Source: M2408 sp046303515
GTDB lineage: Bacteria > Bacteroidota > Bacteroidia > Flavobacteriales_D > Crocinitomicaceae
Length of the DNA stretch: 15,113 nucleotides
NCBI GenBank assembly: GCA_046303515.1
Contig: JBKCGI010000078.1
Location: forward strand, 1-15,113
Direction of reading: 5' to 3'
Positions 1 through 7,141 of this stretch are shown here, piece by piece. Position 1 is the stretch's first letter, and every line of letters starts with the position of its first letter. Under the pieces are notes generated by a model. That model had not been told where the DNA came from. It did no database searches and was given only the letters and a program-made list of their open reading frames with translations. Position numbers and translations under genes: made by a program.

Positions 1-1650
1 TTGTATGCGCAAAGTTTATGGAGCATTTTCAACAATGAAGGTCCAGGTTATATGGATTCATTTTCTGGTTTTATCTTTTTCTTGTTGATTGGGAAATGGT
101 TCCAAAATGTGAGTTACAAATCGCTTTCTTTTGAACGAGATTATACTTCTTATTTTCCCGTGGCAATTACAAAATTGGAAGATGGAAAGGAGCAAATTGT
201 TGAAATTGAAAAGTTGAATCCTGCAGATCATTTTCGTGTTCGAAATGAAGAAATTATTCCCTGTGATGCGATTTTATTGTCCGATGAAGCGCAAATTGAC
301 TTCAGTTTTGTTTCTGGAGAATCAACCTTGGTGCACAAATACAAAGGAGATTTTATCTATGCTGGAGGGAAATTGAAAGGCAAAACGGTTGATTTTGAAG
401 TGAAAAACAAAAGTAATCGCAGTCATTTGACCCAAATTTGGAATGATTCGAGTATTGATAAAAATGCCAAAGACAACAAATCGCATCAAGATAAATTATC
501 GGTTTACTTTTTAGCAATTGTTTTGGCAATTTCCTTAGCTGCTGGAATTATTTGGAGTTTCATCGATCCAAAACAAATTACACACGTGGTGGTTTCGATT
601 TTGATTGTGACTTGTCCTTGTGCTTTGGCGCTTTCGAGTCCTTTTACTTACGGAAATATCATGCGTTTGTTGGGAAGAAAAAAATTGTACCTGAAAAATA
701 CTGCTGTTATTGAACGTATCAACGAAACAACAGATATTGTATTTGATAAAACAGGAACTTTAACCAATAACAGTCAAAATGTCTTGTTTGAATCTGAAAA
801 TCAAGGCTTAGAAAAATATTTTGAAGCCATTTTGGAAACGGTTTCCTCCTCAACACATCCACTTTCCATTGCGATAAAAAAACATTTGGTGGAGCAAGAA
901 GATGTAAAATCAACTGATATTCAAATTCTTAATTTTCACGAAATTGCAGGGAAAGGAATTGAAGCGGAATTAGAATTGGCGGATAAATCTCACATTCAAA
1001 TTAAAATTGGTTCTGCCTCGTTTTTAGGAATTGAATCGAGTGCCAATTACGAAGTAAATTCATTTGTTTCGGTGAATGACAACTATGTCGGGAAGTTCAT
1101 TTTTACATCTGTTTTTAGGGAGAATTTGGCTAAATCGTTGAAAGATTTAAATGCTTATCGCTTACATGTTTTGACAGGTGATACTGAAAAGGATAAACAC
1201 GAATTGGAAAACATATTTCCAAAGCAAAGTATTTTAATGTTTCAGCAAAGTCCGATGGACAAATTAAACTACATCAAAAAACTGCAAACAGAAGGCAAAA
1301 AAGTTATGATGTTGGGCGATGGACTCAACGATTCTGGTGCTTTGCAAGAGGCGTTTGTGGGAATTGCTGTTTCAGAAGATTCTTTTCGTTTTACACCATC
1401 TTCAGATGCCATAATTGACGGAAGCGAATTGGTAAATTTACCTGCCCTATTGAAAACAGCAAATTTCTCGAAACGGATTTTATCCATTTGTTTGATTTTC
1501 TCAGTTTCCTACAATATTTTCGGCTTAAGTTTCGCTTTGTCTGGACAATTAACTCCTTTGGTTGCAGCGATTTTAATGCCGATAAGTTCAGTAACGGTTG
1601 TTTTTATTACGACTTTTTTGGTGCTTTGGCGTGGAAAAAAATTAAGATAA
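1..1650 (+). CDS. Copper-type P1B ATPase (CcoI/CopA-like), 5'-truncated by window edge
   Basis: This inner-membrane ATPase probably moves Cu+ out of the cytoplasm, for detoxification or cytochrome oxidase assembly. The visible 549 residues contain the actuator-domain loop SGES (105-108), the membrane metal-site motif CPC (205-207), the phosphorylated aspartate in DKTGT (D249), the nucleotide-domain HP dipeptide (286-287), the hinge GDGLND (439-444), a YN pair (504-505) and a late MxxSS-type motif (526-530). CPC plus YN plus MxxSS is the Cu+ (P1B-1) pattern. Family members run to about 750-800 residues, so the metal-binding N-terminus and first membrane helices should lie to the left. The TTG at base 1 is not a convincing start. 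The actuator loop is SGES where TGES is usual, a mild substitution. No ccoS-like gene follows; the next gene converges from the other strand. Family call is firm; CcoI versus CopA role is inference. Confidence 0.93.
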   Translation: MYAQSLWSIFNNEGPGYMDSFSGFIFFLLIGKWFQNVSYKSLSFERDYTSYFPVAITKLEDGKEQIVEIEKLNPADHFRVRNEEIIPCDAILLSDEAQIDFSFVSGESTLVHKYKGDFIYAGGKLKGKTVDFEVKNKSNRSHLTQIWNDSSIDKNAKDNKSHQDKLSVYFLAIVLAISLAAGIIWSFIDPKQITHVVVSILIVTCPCALALSSPFTYGNIMRLLGRKKLYLKNTAVIERINETTDIVFDKTGTLTNNSQNVLFESENQGLEKYFEAILETVSSSTHPLSIAIKKHLVEQEDVKSTDIQILNFHEIAGKGIEAELELADKSHIQIKIGSASFLGIESSANYEVNSFVSVNDNYVGKFIFTSVFRENLAKSLKDLNAYRLHVLTGDTEKDKHELENIFPKQSILMFQQSPMDKLNYIKKLQTEGKKVMMLGDGLNDSGALQEAFVGIAVSEDSFRFTPSSDAIIDGSELVNLPALLKTANFSKRILSICLIFSVSYNIFGLSFALSGQLTPLVAAILMPISSVTVVFITTFLVLWRGKKLR

Positions 1651-1652
1651 AA

Positions 1653-1684
1653 AAAAGCGAGTAAGGAAAACCATACTCGCTTTT
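1653..1684. terminator. Bidirectional intrinsic terminator between convergent genes
   Basis: A perfect 11-bp inverted repeat (AAAAGCGAGTA / TACTCGCTTTT) around a 10-nt loop, with A-run on one side and T-run on the other, lies exactly between the stop of the plus-strand ATPase and the stop of the minus-strand DUF3127 gene. It can act as an intrinsic terminator in both directions. Confidence 0.9.
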
Positions 1685-1701
1685 AAATTGTATTTTTCGA
1701 A

Positions 1702-2094
1702 TTAGAAAGGTAAATCGTCTTCTTTTTCTTCTACTTTCAACGAAACGTTTGTTGCAGAGATTGGATCTAAATTCATTGCAGATGGACCACCTTGAGGCAT
1801 TCCTCCACCATTAGAACCCATTTTGTCAATTCTCCAAGCTTCCAAAGTGTTGAAATACTTCACTTCACCTTGTGGAGATGTCCATTCTCTTCCTCTTAAA
1901 TTGAAAGAAACTTCGATTTGATCGTTAGTATTTACACCGTCAGCCAATGAACATTTATCTTGTGTTAATTGGAACATGATGTCTTGTGGGTACATAGATG
2001 AACTATCTGTTACAACAATTTCTCTTTTAGAAAATTTCTCTGATACTTGTACAGTTGGAAAAACAACTTTTACTGTTCCTTGTAATTTAAACAT
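1702..2094 (-). CDS. DUF3127 family protein with SSB-like acidic C-terminal tail
   Basis: A 130-residue cytoplasmic protein recognisable as DUF3127, a Bacteroidota family of undefined function. Characteristic blocks are KREIVV (23-28), YPQ (35-37), GREW (68-71) and YFNTLEAWRI (80-89), a beta-rich pattern compatible with an OB fold. After a Gly/Met/Pro-rich flexible linker (about 93-106) the protein ends in acidic residues and the tip DDLPF (126-130), which closely resembles the DDDIPF tip by which single-stranded DNA-binding proteins recruit partner enzymes. I infer a nucleic-acid-binding or SSB-paralogous role; this is not established. The gene starts 10 nt after the flavin reductase stop, so the two are probably co-transcribed, ending at the terminator at 1653-1684. 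It is not the classical ssb gene, whose N-terminal sequence differs. Confidence 0.85.
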   Translation of the reverse strand: MFKLQGTVKVVFPTVQVSEKFSKREIVVTDSSSMYPQDIMFQLTQDKCSLADGVNTNDQIEVSFNLRGREWTSPQGEVKYFNTLEAWRIDKMGSNGGGMPQGGPSAMNLDPISATNVSLKVEEKEDDLPF

Positions 2095-2104
2095 ATTCTT
2101 TTTT

Positions 2105-2998
2105 TTAATTGTTAAAAGCTAAAAGCGTTTTCCAAGCTTCAAGCACTTTATTTTGGGTTAATAATTCTTTTGCGTGATTGTGCAGGGTGATTTCTAATTT
2201 TTCGGCTTCGTCTTCTAAAGATACGAAAATTTCACTTAATTCCAACAACTTATACTCATTTACTTCTGTTTCGTCAGGAAGAGCTTCAACTGAGGCCAAT
2301 AATCCTAAATCATTTCCAGATAATATTTTACTTGATAAAATGTCTTTCGGCAGATTGTCAAAACCAATTCCGATAGTTGTCAAAGGTTTTTGAACTTCAA
2401 ACATGGAAGCTTCGTTGGCGTGACAATACCAATTTCCGCCCATTCGAGAAACAAGGCTGATTTTAAATTGATCAATCAAGCCATCAGCATTCATAACATT
2501 TTCGTTCACGTGAATCTTTACAACTTCACAGATCACTAAATTTCCTGCTCCTCCTTGATCTCCAAGCTCACGAACCTCAAGTACTTTACATTCAAATTGC
2601 ACTGGGGATTCAGCAACACGCATTGGTTTGATGAAATCTGATTTAAGAGGAGTAAATCCCGATTTTACAAATTCATCTGTTCCCGCTGGATATGGCGAAC
2701 TACTTAAACTCATTTGTTGCACCATATCGTATGTTACCACATTGATTACAACTTCAGGAACTTTTTTGACATTGTTGTAGGTATCCTTCGTTGTATTTGT
2801 TCTCCCATTTCGAGCTGGAGAAAAAATCATTATCGGTGGATTTGCACTAAACACATTAAAAAAACTGAAAGGAGATAAGTTTGAAACACCATTTTCATCA
2901 ACGGTAGAGGCAAATGCAATAGGTCTAGGACCAATAGCTCCAAGTAATAGTTGGTGAACTTTTTGTGTTGTTAATTCTTTTGGGTCAAATGAAATCAT
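2105..2998 (-). CDS. Flavin reductase-like (FMN-binding split-barrel) protein
   Basis: A 297-residue cytoplasmic protein of the flavin reductase-like domain family, which binds FMN and commonly reduces flavin or uses it in redox chemistry. The N-terminal two thirds carries the family pattern: GPRPIAF (23-29), a downstream Asn followed by PFSFFN (43-48), NPPIMIFS (53-60) and KDT (71-73). The remaining 90 or so residues (about 205-297) form an extension beyond the roughly 200-residue core, predicted mostly helical and acidic; I do not recognise it. The physiological substrate cannot be read from sequence. A good Bacteroidota -7 box lies just upstream (3015-3022), and the DUF3127 gene follows after 10 nt, so this is probably the first gene of a two-gene operon. 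ATG at 2998 fits the conserved N-terminus well. Confidence 0.88.
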   Translation of the reverse strand: MISFDPKELTTQKVHQLLLGAIGPRPIAFASTVDENGVSNLSPFSFFNVFSANPPIMIFSPARNGRTNTTKDTYNNVKKVPEVVINVVTYDMVQQMSLSSSPYPAGTDEFVKSGFTPLKSDFIKPMRVAESPVQFECKVLEVRELGDQGGAGNLVICEVVKIHVNENVMNADGLIDQFKISLVSRMGGNWYCHANEASMFEVQKPLTTIGIGFDNLPKDILSSKILSGNDLGLLASVEALPDETEVNEYKLLELSEIFVSLEDEAEKLEITLHNHAKELLTQNKVLEAWKTLLAFNN

Positions 2999-3014
2999 TT
3001 CTTGCTTTAAGCTA

Positions 3015-3022
3015 CAAAAATA
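3015..3022 (-). promoter_or_regulatory. Bacteroidota -7 box upstream of flavin reductase gene
   Basis: On the minus strand this reads TATTTTTG, an exact match to the TAnnTTTG -7 consensus of the Bacteroidota housekeeping sigma factor. It ends 16 nt before the ATG, implying a very short leader. I see no clear -33 TTG, which is often weak in this phylum. Confidence 0.5.
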
Positions 3023-3105
3023 TAGTATAATTTTTGATTTTTGAAAGAAATTTATCAGGAGTTTTTAACAATTTCAAAATTAGAATAAAAATTGTAGGCA
3101 CAAAA

Positions 3106-3127
3106 AAAAGAGCCCGAAAGCTCTTTT
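3106..3127 (-). terminator. Intrinsic terminator after M23 peptidase gene
   Basis: An 8-bp perfect stem (AAAAGAGC / GCTCTTTT) with a 6-nt loop lies 21 nt beyond the stop of the M23 peptidase gene. On the minus strand it is followed by a continuing T-run, the expected layout for an intrinsic terminator. Confidence 0.88.
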
Positions 3128-3148
3128 CTTTTTATGTTTAGTTTTGAA

Positions 3149-4120
3149 TTATTTCACTCTTAATGATCTTCCAATTTGCAAAGTTGTCGTTTGACGAATT
3201 CCGTTTAATTGACAGATTTTAGAAATTGTAGTGTGATTTTTTGAAGCAATTTGCCCTAAAGTATCACCAGATTTCACTTTGTAATATTTTTTAGACGATG
3301 CAGTTGTTGTATGTTTTGCAACACTTGCAACCTGTGTTCCGTGTGCATCACCATCGCTTGTATTATAGTAATCAGAAGGTTTTGCTCCTGGACGGAAAAT
3401 ACCTTTGTGAACGAATAAGTTTTGATCCTTAACTGTTTTATTCGCTAAGTCGATAATTTCTTCAGGATTCAAAGGTGCATCGTAGAAACGAACCTCAAAA
3501 TGTAAGTGAGAACCTCTTGAGTGACCTGTATTTCCTCCAAGACCGATAATGTCTCCAGCTTTTACTTCTGTGTTTGGAGCAACTAATAATTTACTTAAAT
3601 GTGCGTAAAATGTTTCTAAACCGTTGTAATGTCTTACGATTACTAAGTTTCCAAAACCTCCTTCATTCCATTTAGAATAGCGAACTTTTCCAGACCAACA
3701 AGCGCGAACTGTGTCACCTGTTTCTAAATTGATATCAACTCCATTGTGGTAACGACCTTTTCTAAATCCATAACGAGAAGTGATGTAACCGTCAAAAGGC
3801 ATCACAAATTTTTCGTGAATGCTGTCTCCAACACACAACCAAACAGTATCTTTTAATTTAGATAAATCGTTTACACGGTCAGATGTAAAGCAAGCTTCAT
3901 TATCCCAAGTTTGAATAAAATTGTAAGATGAATCACTGCTAAATAAATTATACACTCTTTCATTTAAAATACCGTCAAAACCAATATCGGAAAGAAGTTC
4001 CCAAGTTTTGTCAGCATATAAAACCATTCTGCCTTGTTTTGTATCGATTGTATCAACAGCAATTTGACCAAAAGCAATACCGTTTAAAAGTAAAAGTGAT
4101 AAAGCAATAATTTTTCTCAT
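3149..4120 (-). CDS. Secreted M23 metallopeptidase with C-terminal LysM domain
   Basis: A 323-residue exported peptidoglycan hydrolase, probably a DD- or LD-endopeptidase of the LytM/M23 family. It begins with a Sec signal peptide (about 1-18, ending AFG|Q). The M23 domain (about 105-220) has all the zinc/catalytic residues: HxxxD (H125, D129), a catalytic histidine (H174) and HxH (H205, H207), so it should be active and not a degenerate EnvC/NlpD-type activator. A Ser/Thr/Lys linker leads to a C-terminal LysM module (about 279-322; YYKVKSGDTLGQIA start), which binds N-acetylglucosamine in the wall. The region between signal and M23 contains a DKTWE motif seen in secreted Bacteroidota proteins. 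It is transcribed alone: about 105 bp separate it from the upstream gene and a terminator follows. Confidence 0.94.
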   Translation of the reverse strand: MRKIIALSLLLLNGIAFGQIAVDTIDTKQGRMVLYADKTWELLSDIGFDGILNERVYNLFSSDSSYNFIQTWDNEACFTSDRVNDLSKLKDTVWLCVGDSIHEKFVMPFDGYITSRYGFRKGRYHNGVDINLETGDTVRACWSGKVRYSKWNEGGFGNLVIVRHYNGLETFYAHLSKLLVAPNTEVKAGDIIGLGGNTGHSRGSHLHFEVRFYDAPLNPEEIIDLANKTVKDQNLFVHKGIFRPGAKPSDYYNTSDGDAHGTQVASVAKHTTTASSKKYYKVKSGDTLGQIASKNHTTISKICQLNGIRQTTTLQIGRSLRVK

Positions 4121-4225
4121 AAATTTAATTTTTTAGTTGAAAGTGGTATTTTACAGCTAAAATTCCCGTAAAAATGTTTTCAACAAATTACCAAACATGC
4201 GAAGTTAATGAATATTTATTTAATA

Positions 4226-5086
4226 TCATCGAACATCCATAATAAAAATATCGTAAAAAAGATATTCGTTAGGTTTTACGAGGTCTAGTAAGCCCTTACT
4301 ACCGTAGGCTTCAGCGGGTGGAATGACAACCCAAATTTTATCTGCTTTTTTAGCATTTATTAACGCTTTTTTTAATCCTTTTACGATTCCGAAGTCAGAA
4401 AAGCGAAAAGTATATGGCTTATTTCGTTTGTAACTGAAGTCATAGCGAGGATTTGACTCTGTACCCACATAGTAGTGAAAATCAATCTCATTTTCTTCCT
4501 TTGCCAATTTTTTATTGCTTTTATTTTCCTCTAAAAGATAGATTTTTGTTCCATCAATCATTTTTGTTGGATTTAATTTACCAACAATTTTTATTCGGAT
4601 GAAATTTTCAGAATTTGCTGGAAAAAGTCCTTTAATTTCCATTTTGTCTCTTGCCATTTTACTTGGTAAATAAATTTCCACAAAATCGCCAATTCTTAAT
4701 TCTTTAAAAGCAATATCCCAGCCTGGAGTTTGCATTCCAAAACCAACTAAAAATGGAAGCCAATCTTTGTTGAGTAATTTGTTTCCGTCAATCAGACTGC
4801 CATTTTTTAATAAAACTTCATAATTAATTTGGGCAACATCACCTTTTTTGAGCTGCTCACCTTCACCGTGAATAAAATAGGTGATTTTAATGCCGTTTTT
4901 AAGACTTTTATCTCCAATTTTTTTGATTGGTTTTAGACTTAATTTAGCCAATTCAGCTTCTCTTTCCTTCTTGTTTTTTGTATTTGTAATTTCACTATCT
5001 GGAGATTCAGATTTTTTTACAACACCTTGAGGTTTGCAAGCAAAAAATAAAATGCTCGTGCTAAAAAGTAATATTAACTGTTTCAT
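4226..5086 (-). CDS. Lipoprotein with two FKBP-type peptidyl-prolyl isomerase domains
   Basis: A 286-residue lipoprotein: signal peptide with lipobox FFAC (C17), a Lys/Glu-rich spacer, then two FKBP-like domains (about 63-170 and 180-286). FKBPs catalyse cis-trans isomerisation of prolyl bonds; at this location it would act on exported proteins. The active-site residues are divided between the domains. Domain 1 keeps the floor tryptophan (W123, equivalent of FKBP12 W59) and D100, but the AYG motif is replaced (A145, R146). Domain 2 keeps Y215-D216 and the AYG motif (260-262), but the tryptophan position is L238. Either domain may therefore be weak or purely a chaperone. The ATG overlaps the preceding gene's TGA as ATGA, suggesting translational coupling. 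In flavobacteria an FKBP lipoprotein after a DHH phosphoesterase is often GldI, needed for gliding; equivalence here is inference. Confidence 0.85.
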   Translation of the reverse strand: MKQLILLFSTSILFFACKPQGVVKKSESPDSEITNTKNKKEREAELAKLSLKPIKKIGDKSLKNGIKITYFIHGEGEQLKKGDVAQINYEVLLKNGSLIDGNKLLNKDWLPFLVGFGMQTPGWDIAFKELRIGDFVEIYLPSKMARDKMEIKGLFPANSENFIRIKIVGKLNPTKMIDGTKIYLLEENKSNKKLAKEENEIDFHYYVGTESNPRYDFSYKRNKPYTFRFSDFGIVKGLKKALINAKKADKIWVVIPPAEAYGSKGLLDLVKPNEYLFYDIFIMDVR

Positions 5087-5598
5087 TTTTTTAAAGAAAT
5101 TAATTCAATATCTATAATTAAGGCTTGAAGCGGTGGAATTTTGTCGTAATCTCCAACTAAACCATGAGCTAAATGACTTGGTACAATTAATTTGGCTTTA
5201 TCTCCAATTTTCATTTTTTTGATTCCTTCGTTAACTCCAGATTCAACATCGCTTTTGTCAATTTTAAAACTTTCTGTTTCGTCTTTTTCAGTTTCATAAC
5301 ATAGGTTACCATTTAAAAGCGAAATTTTATATTTGACCTCAGCAGTCATTTCACTTTGAGCTTGTTCACCTTTTCCTTCTTCATAAATGAAATAACGCAA
5401 GCCTGTACCTGTTTTTTTAGTTTTCCAGCTTGGTTTATCCTCTAAAAACATTTTAATGCGCATGTCTTCTTGAAATGCAAATTCTTTGTTCATATCGGTT
5501 GATTTTTCAGTTGACCAATCTACGGGTTCTTGTTTGGGAGTCTCTTCCGTACAAGAAGATAAAACGAGTAAAATACCAAATAATTTATTACGCAACAT
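5083..5598 (-). CDS. FKBP-type lipoprotein, GldI-like by context
   Basis: A 171-residue lipoprotein with lipobox LSSC (C16), a polar spacer and one FKBP-like domain (about 60-171) ending in the typical IPPLQALIIDIELI strand. Placement directly after an NrnA-like gene matches the position of gldI in gliding flavobacteria, so it may be a GldI relative, a periplasmic folding factor for secretion/gliding proteins. Several catalytic-pocket residues are altered: the W59 equivalent is V122, the AYG tyrosine is H145, and the FD pair at the loop after the first strand is C100-Y101. Prolyl isomerase activity is therefore doubtful and a chaperone or docking role is possible. It starts 11 nt inside the upstream gene and overlaps the downstream gene by 4 nt, giving a compact operon. 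FKBP fold confident; GldI identity uncertain, so no symbol is given. Confidence 0.82.
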   Translation of the reverse strand: MLRNKLFGILLVLSSCTEETPKQEPVDWSTEKSTDMNKEFAFQEDMRIKMFLEDKPSWKTKKTGTGLRYFIYEEGKGEQAQSEMTAEVKYKISLLNGNLCYETEKDETESFKIDKSDVESGVNEGIKKMKIGDKAKLIVPSHLAHGLVGDYDKIPPLQALIIDIELISLKK

Positions 5599-6589
5599 AA
5601 TGATGAATGACTTTTAAAAATTCTGAAATAGCATCTTCCAATTTGCCAAAATAGATTCCACCAGCAGCATTTGCATGACCACCACCTTCAAAATGTGTTG
5701 CAGCAAGCATGTTTATTGGGTTGTCATGACCTTTTGACCTGAAAGAGATTTTAACTTTTCCTTCTTTTTCAGAGAAAAAAGCGGCAATTTTTATGCCTTC
5801 AATAGATAAGGCAATATTGACTAATCCTTCTGTATCGCCTTTTTCATGTATGAATTGATTTAATTCTTCTTCTGATAATGAAATGTAAGCTACCCCAATT
5901 TGATCTAAAATAACTAATTTTTCGGATGTTGCAAATCCCCGTAGTTTTAATTTATCAGGTGTATTTACATCAAAAATTTGTTCGTGGATGAAATCATTTT
6001 TCACTCCGATTTCTAATAATTTTGCTGCTACGTGGTGTGTGTATGGCTTCACAGAATTATAACGGAAAGAACCAGAATCCGTTACAAGTCCTAAATACAA
6101 TGGAGTACCAATTTCTGTATCTAACAAGTTTATATTTTCTGAATTTTCTATTAATTGAAAAATAAGTTGACAGGTTGAGCAAGAACTTGTTTCGCTGATA
6201 ACATAATCCGCAAAATTGCTCGGATTCAAATGGTGGTCAATTAGTATTTTTTTTGCTTGGGATTCAATTAAAAGATTTCCCATTTCTTCACCCATTCGAA
6301 AAGGTTCATTATAGTCTAAGGAGAAGATTAAATCAGCCGTTTCGAAACATTTTTTGACAGCTTCCGAATTATCCTCAAAATTTACAATAAGGTTATAATC
6401 TGGCAACCATTGTAGATATTTTGGTGCAGGATCAGGATGACAAATGGCAATGTTTGGATTAATTTTTTTTAAAAATTGGTACAAAGCTAAACTACTTCCA
6501 ACTGAATCTCCATCAGGTGATTTATGTGAAGTTATTAAAATAGATTTTGCCTCTTTAACTTGAGCAATAATTTGTGATTCAATATTCAT
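5588..6589 (-). CDS. nrnA: DHH/DHHA1 phosphoesterase, NrnA-like oligoribonuclease/pAp phosphatase
   Basis: A 333-residue cytoplasmic enzyme of the DHH family, close to NrnA, which degrades nano-RNA and linear dinucleotides and dephosphorylates 3'-phosphoadenosine 5'-phosphate. Visible metal-binding motifs are HKSPDGD (H22, D26, D28), a central aspartate (D92), the DHH triad (118-120) and D171 in VTDSGSFR. The C-terminal DHHA1 domain has the substrate-binding GGGH motif (302-305). Length (about 310-340 expected) and motif order fit the family. It is the first gene of an overlapping operon with two FKBP lipoproteins. The start codon lies only 14 nt downstream of a strong terminator (6604-6635), with no recognisable promoter in between, so its transcription depends on read-through or on a promoter overlapping the terminator or inside the upstream gene. 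Confidence 0.92.
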   Translation of the reverse strand: MNIESQIIAQVKEAKSILITSHKSPDGDSVGSSLALYQFLKKINPNIAICHPDPAPKYLQWLPDYNLIVNFEDNSEAVKKCFETADLIFSLDYNEPFRMGEEMGNLLIESQAKKILIDHHLNPSNFADYVISETSSCSTCQLIFQLIENSENINLLDTEIGTPLYLGLVTDSGSFRYNSVKPYTHHVAAKLLEIGVKNDFIHEQIFDVNTPDKLKLRGFATSEKLVILDQIGVAYISLSEEELNQFIHEKGDTEGLVNIALSIEGIKIAAFFSEKEGKVKISFRSKGHDNPINMLAATHFEGGGHANAAGGIYFGKLEDAISEFLKVIHHYVA

Positions 6590-6603
6590 TTTCTATATAA
6601 TAA

Positions 6604-6635
6604 AAAAGCCTTCCGACAAGTGAAGGAAGGCTTTT
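6604..6635 (-). terminator. Strong intrinsic terminator between unknown envelope operon and nrnA
   Basis: A perfect 11-bp inverted repeat (AAAAGCCTTCC / GGAAGGCTTTT) with a 10-nt loop lies 16 nt beyond the stop of the 6652-7134 gene. On the minus strand a run of six Ts follows the GC-rich stem. It sits 14 nt before the nrnA start codon. Confidence 0.9.
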
Positions 6636-6651
6636 GTTAAAATGTTATCTG

Positions 6652-7134
6652 TTATAAACCAATTTTGGTTGTTTTTTTATCTTCAATAAGAACTGCAACA
6701 CAGTGAGGTTTTTGATCTTCAGCGTCGTCAAATCTAACATTAATCATCAATTTTCTTGCTTTGTCAGTAATGAATTCAACTGTATTAGATTCTGCTTCCT
6801 CAGAAGAAATAATAACTTTCTTTACTTTAGCATATTTACCATTAGCATCTTTTTCAGTTATCATTTCATACACTTCAAAAGAAACTGTACCTTCTTTAGA
6901 ATCCATTGTTCCTACAGTAATTCTGTAATCGTAATTATCTTGCGCAATGAATGCCATGTCATAAGATTGACCAGAAATCAATGCTCCAGTTTTTGACTGA
7001 GAATTTACACCGTATGCACTTTTAGTTTTTGCTGCTGCTTTAATCATTTTTTCAGCAGGGGGACATTGTCCAAATGAATAATTACCGATAAAAAGTAATA
7101 AAAATAATCCTACAATTTGTCTCGTTTTTAACAT
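6652..7134 (-). CDS. Small secreted protein of unknown function
   Basis: I do not recognise this family. With the ATG at 7134 it is 160 residues: a Sec signal peptide (about 1-22, ending YSFG|Q) followed by a small beta-rich, charged domain. The mature protein begins with a Cys (C24) and has a second Cys near the end (C145, in PHCVAVLIE), which could form a disulfide tying the two ends together. An in-frame ATG at 7158 would add 8 residues but overlap the upstream gene by 17 nt. The 7134 start leaves a 7-nt gap, gives a more typical signal peptide and has AGAGGA just before it, so I prefer it. It follows the lipoprotein gene at 7142-8005 in a two-gene operon that ends at the terminator at 6604-6635, suggesting the two products work together in the envelope. 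Confidence 0.75.
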   Translation of the reverse strand: MLKTRQIVGLFLLLFIGNYSFGQCPPAEKMIKAAAKTKSAYGVNSQSKTGALISGQSYDMAFIAQDNYDYRITVGTMDSKEGTVSFEVYEMITEKDANGKYAKVKKVIISSEEAESNTVEFITDKARKLMINVRFDDAEDQKPHCVAVLIEDKKTTKIGL

Positions 7135-7141
7135 AATCCTC

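Noticed and set aside
6703..6996. 97-codon plus-strand open frame opposite the small secreted protein
   Set aside because: Phe/Ile/Cys-rich shadow frame; the minus-strand frame has a signal peptide, operon spacing and a terminator.
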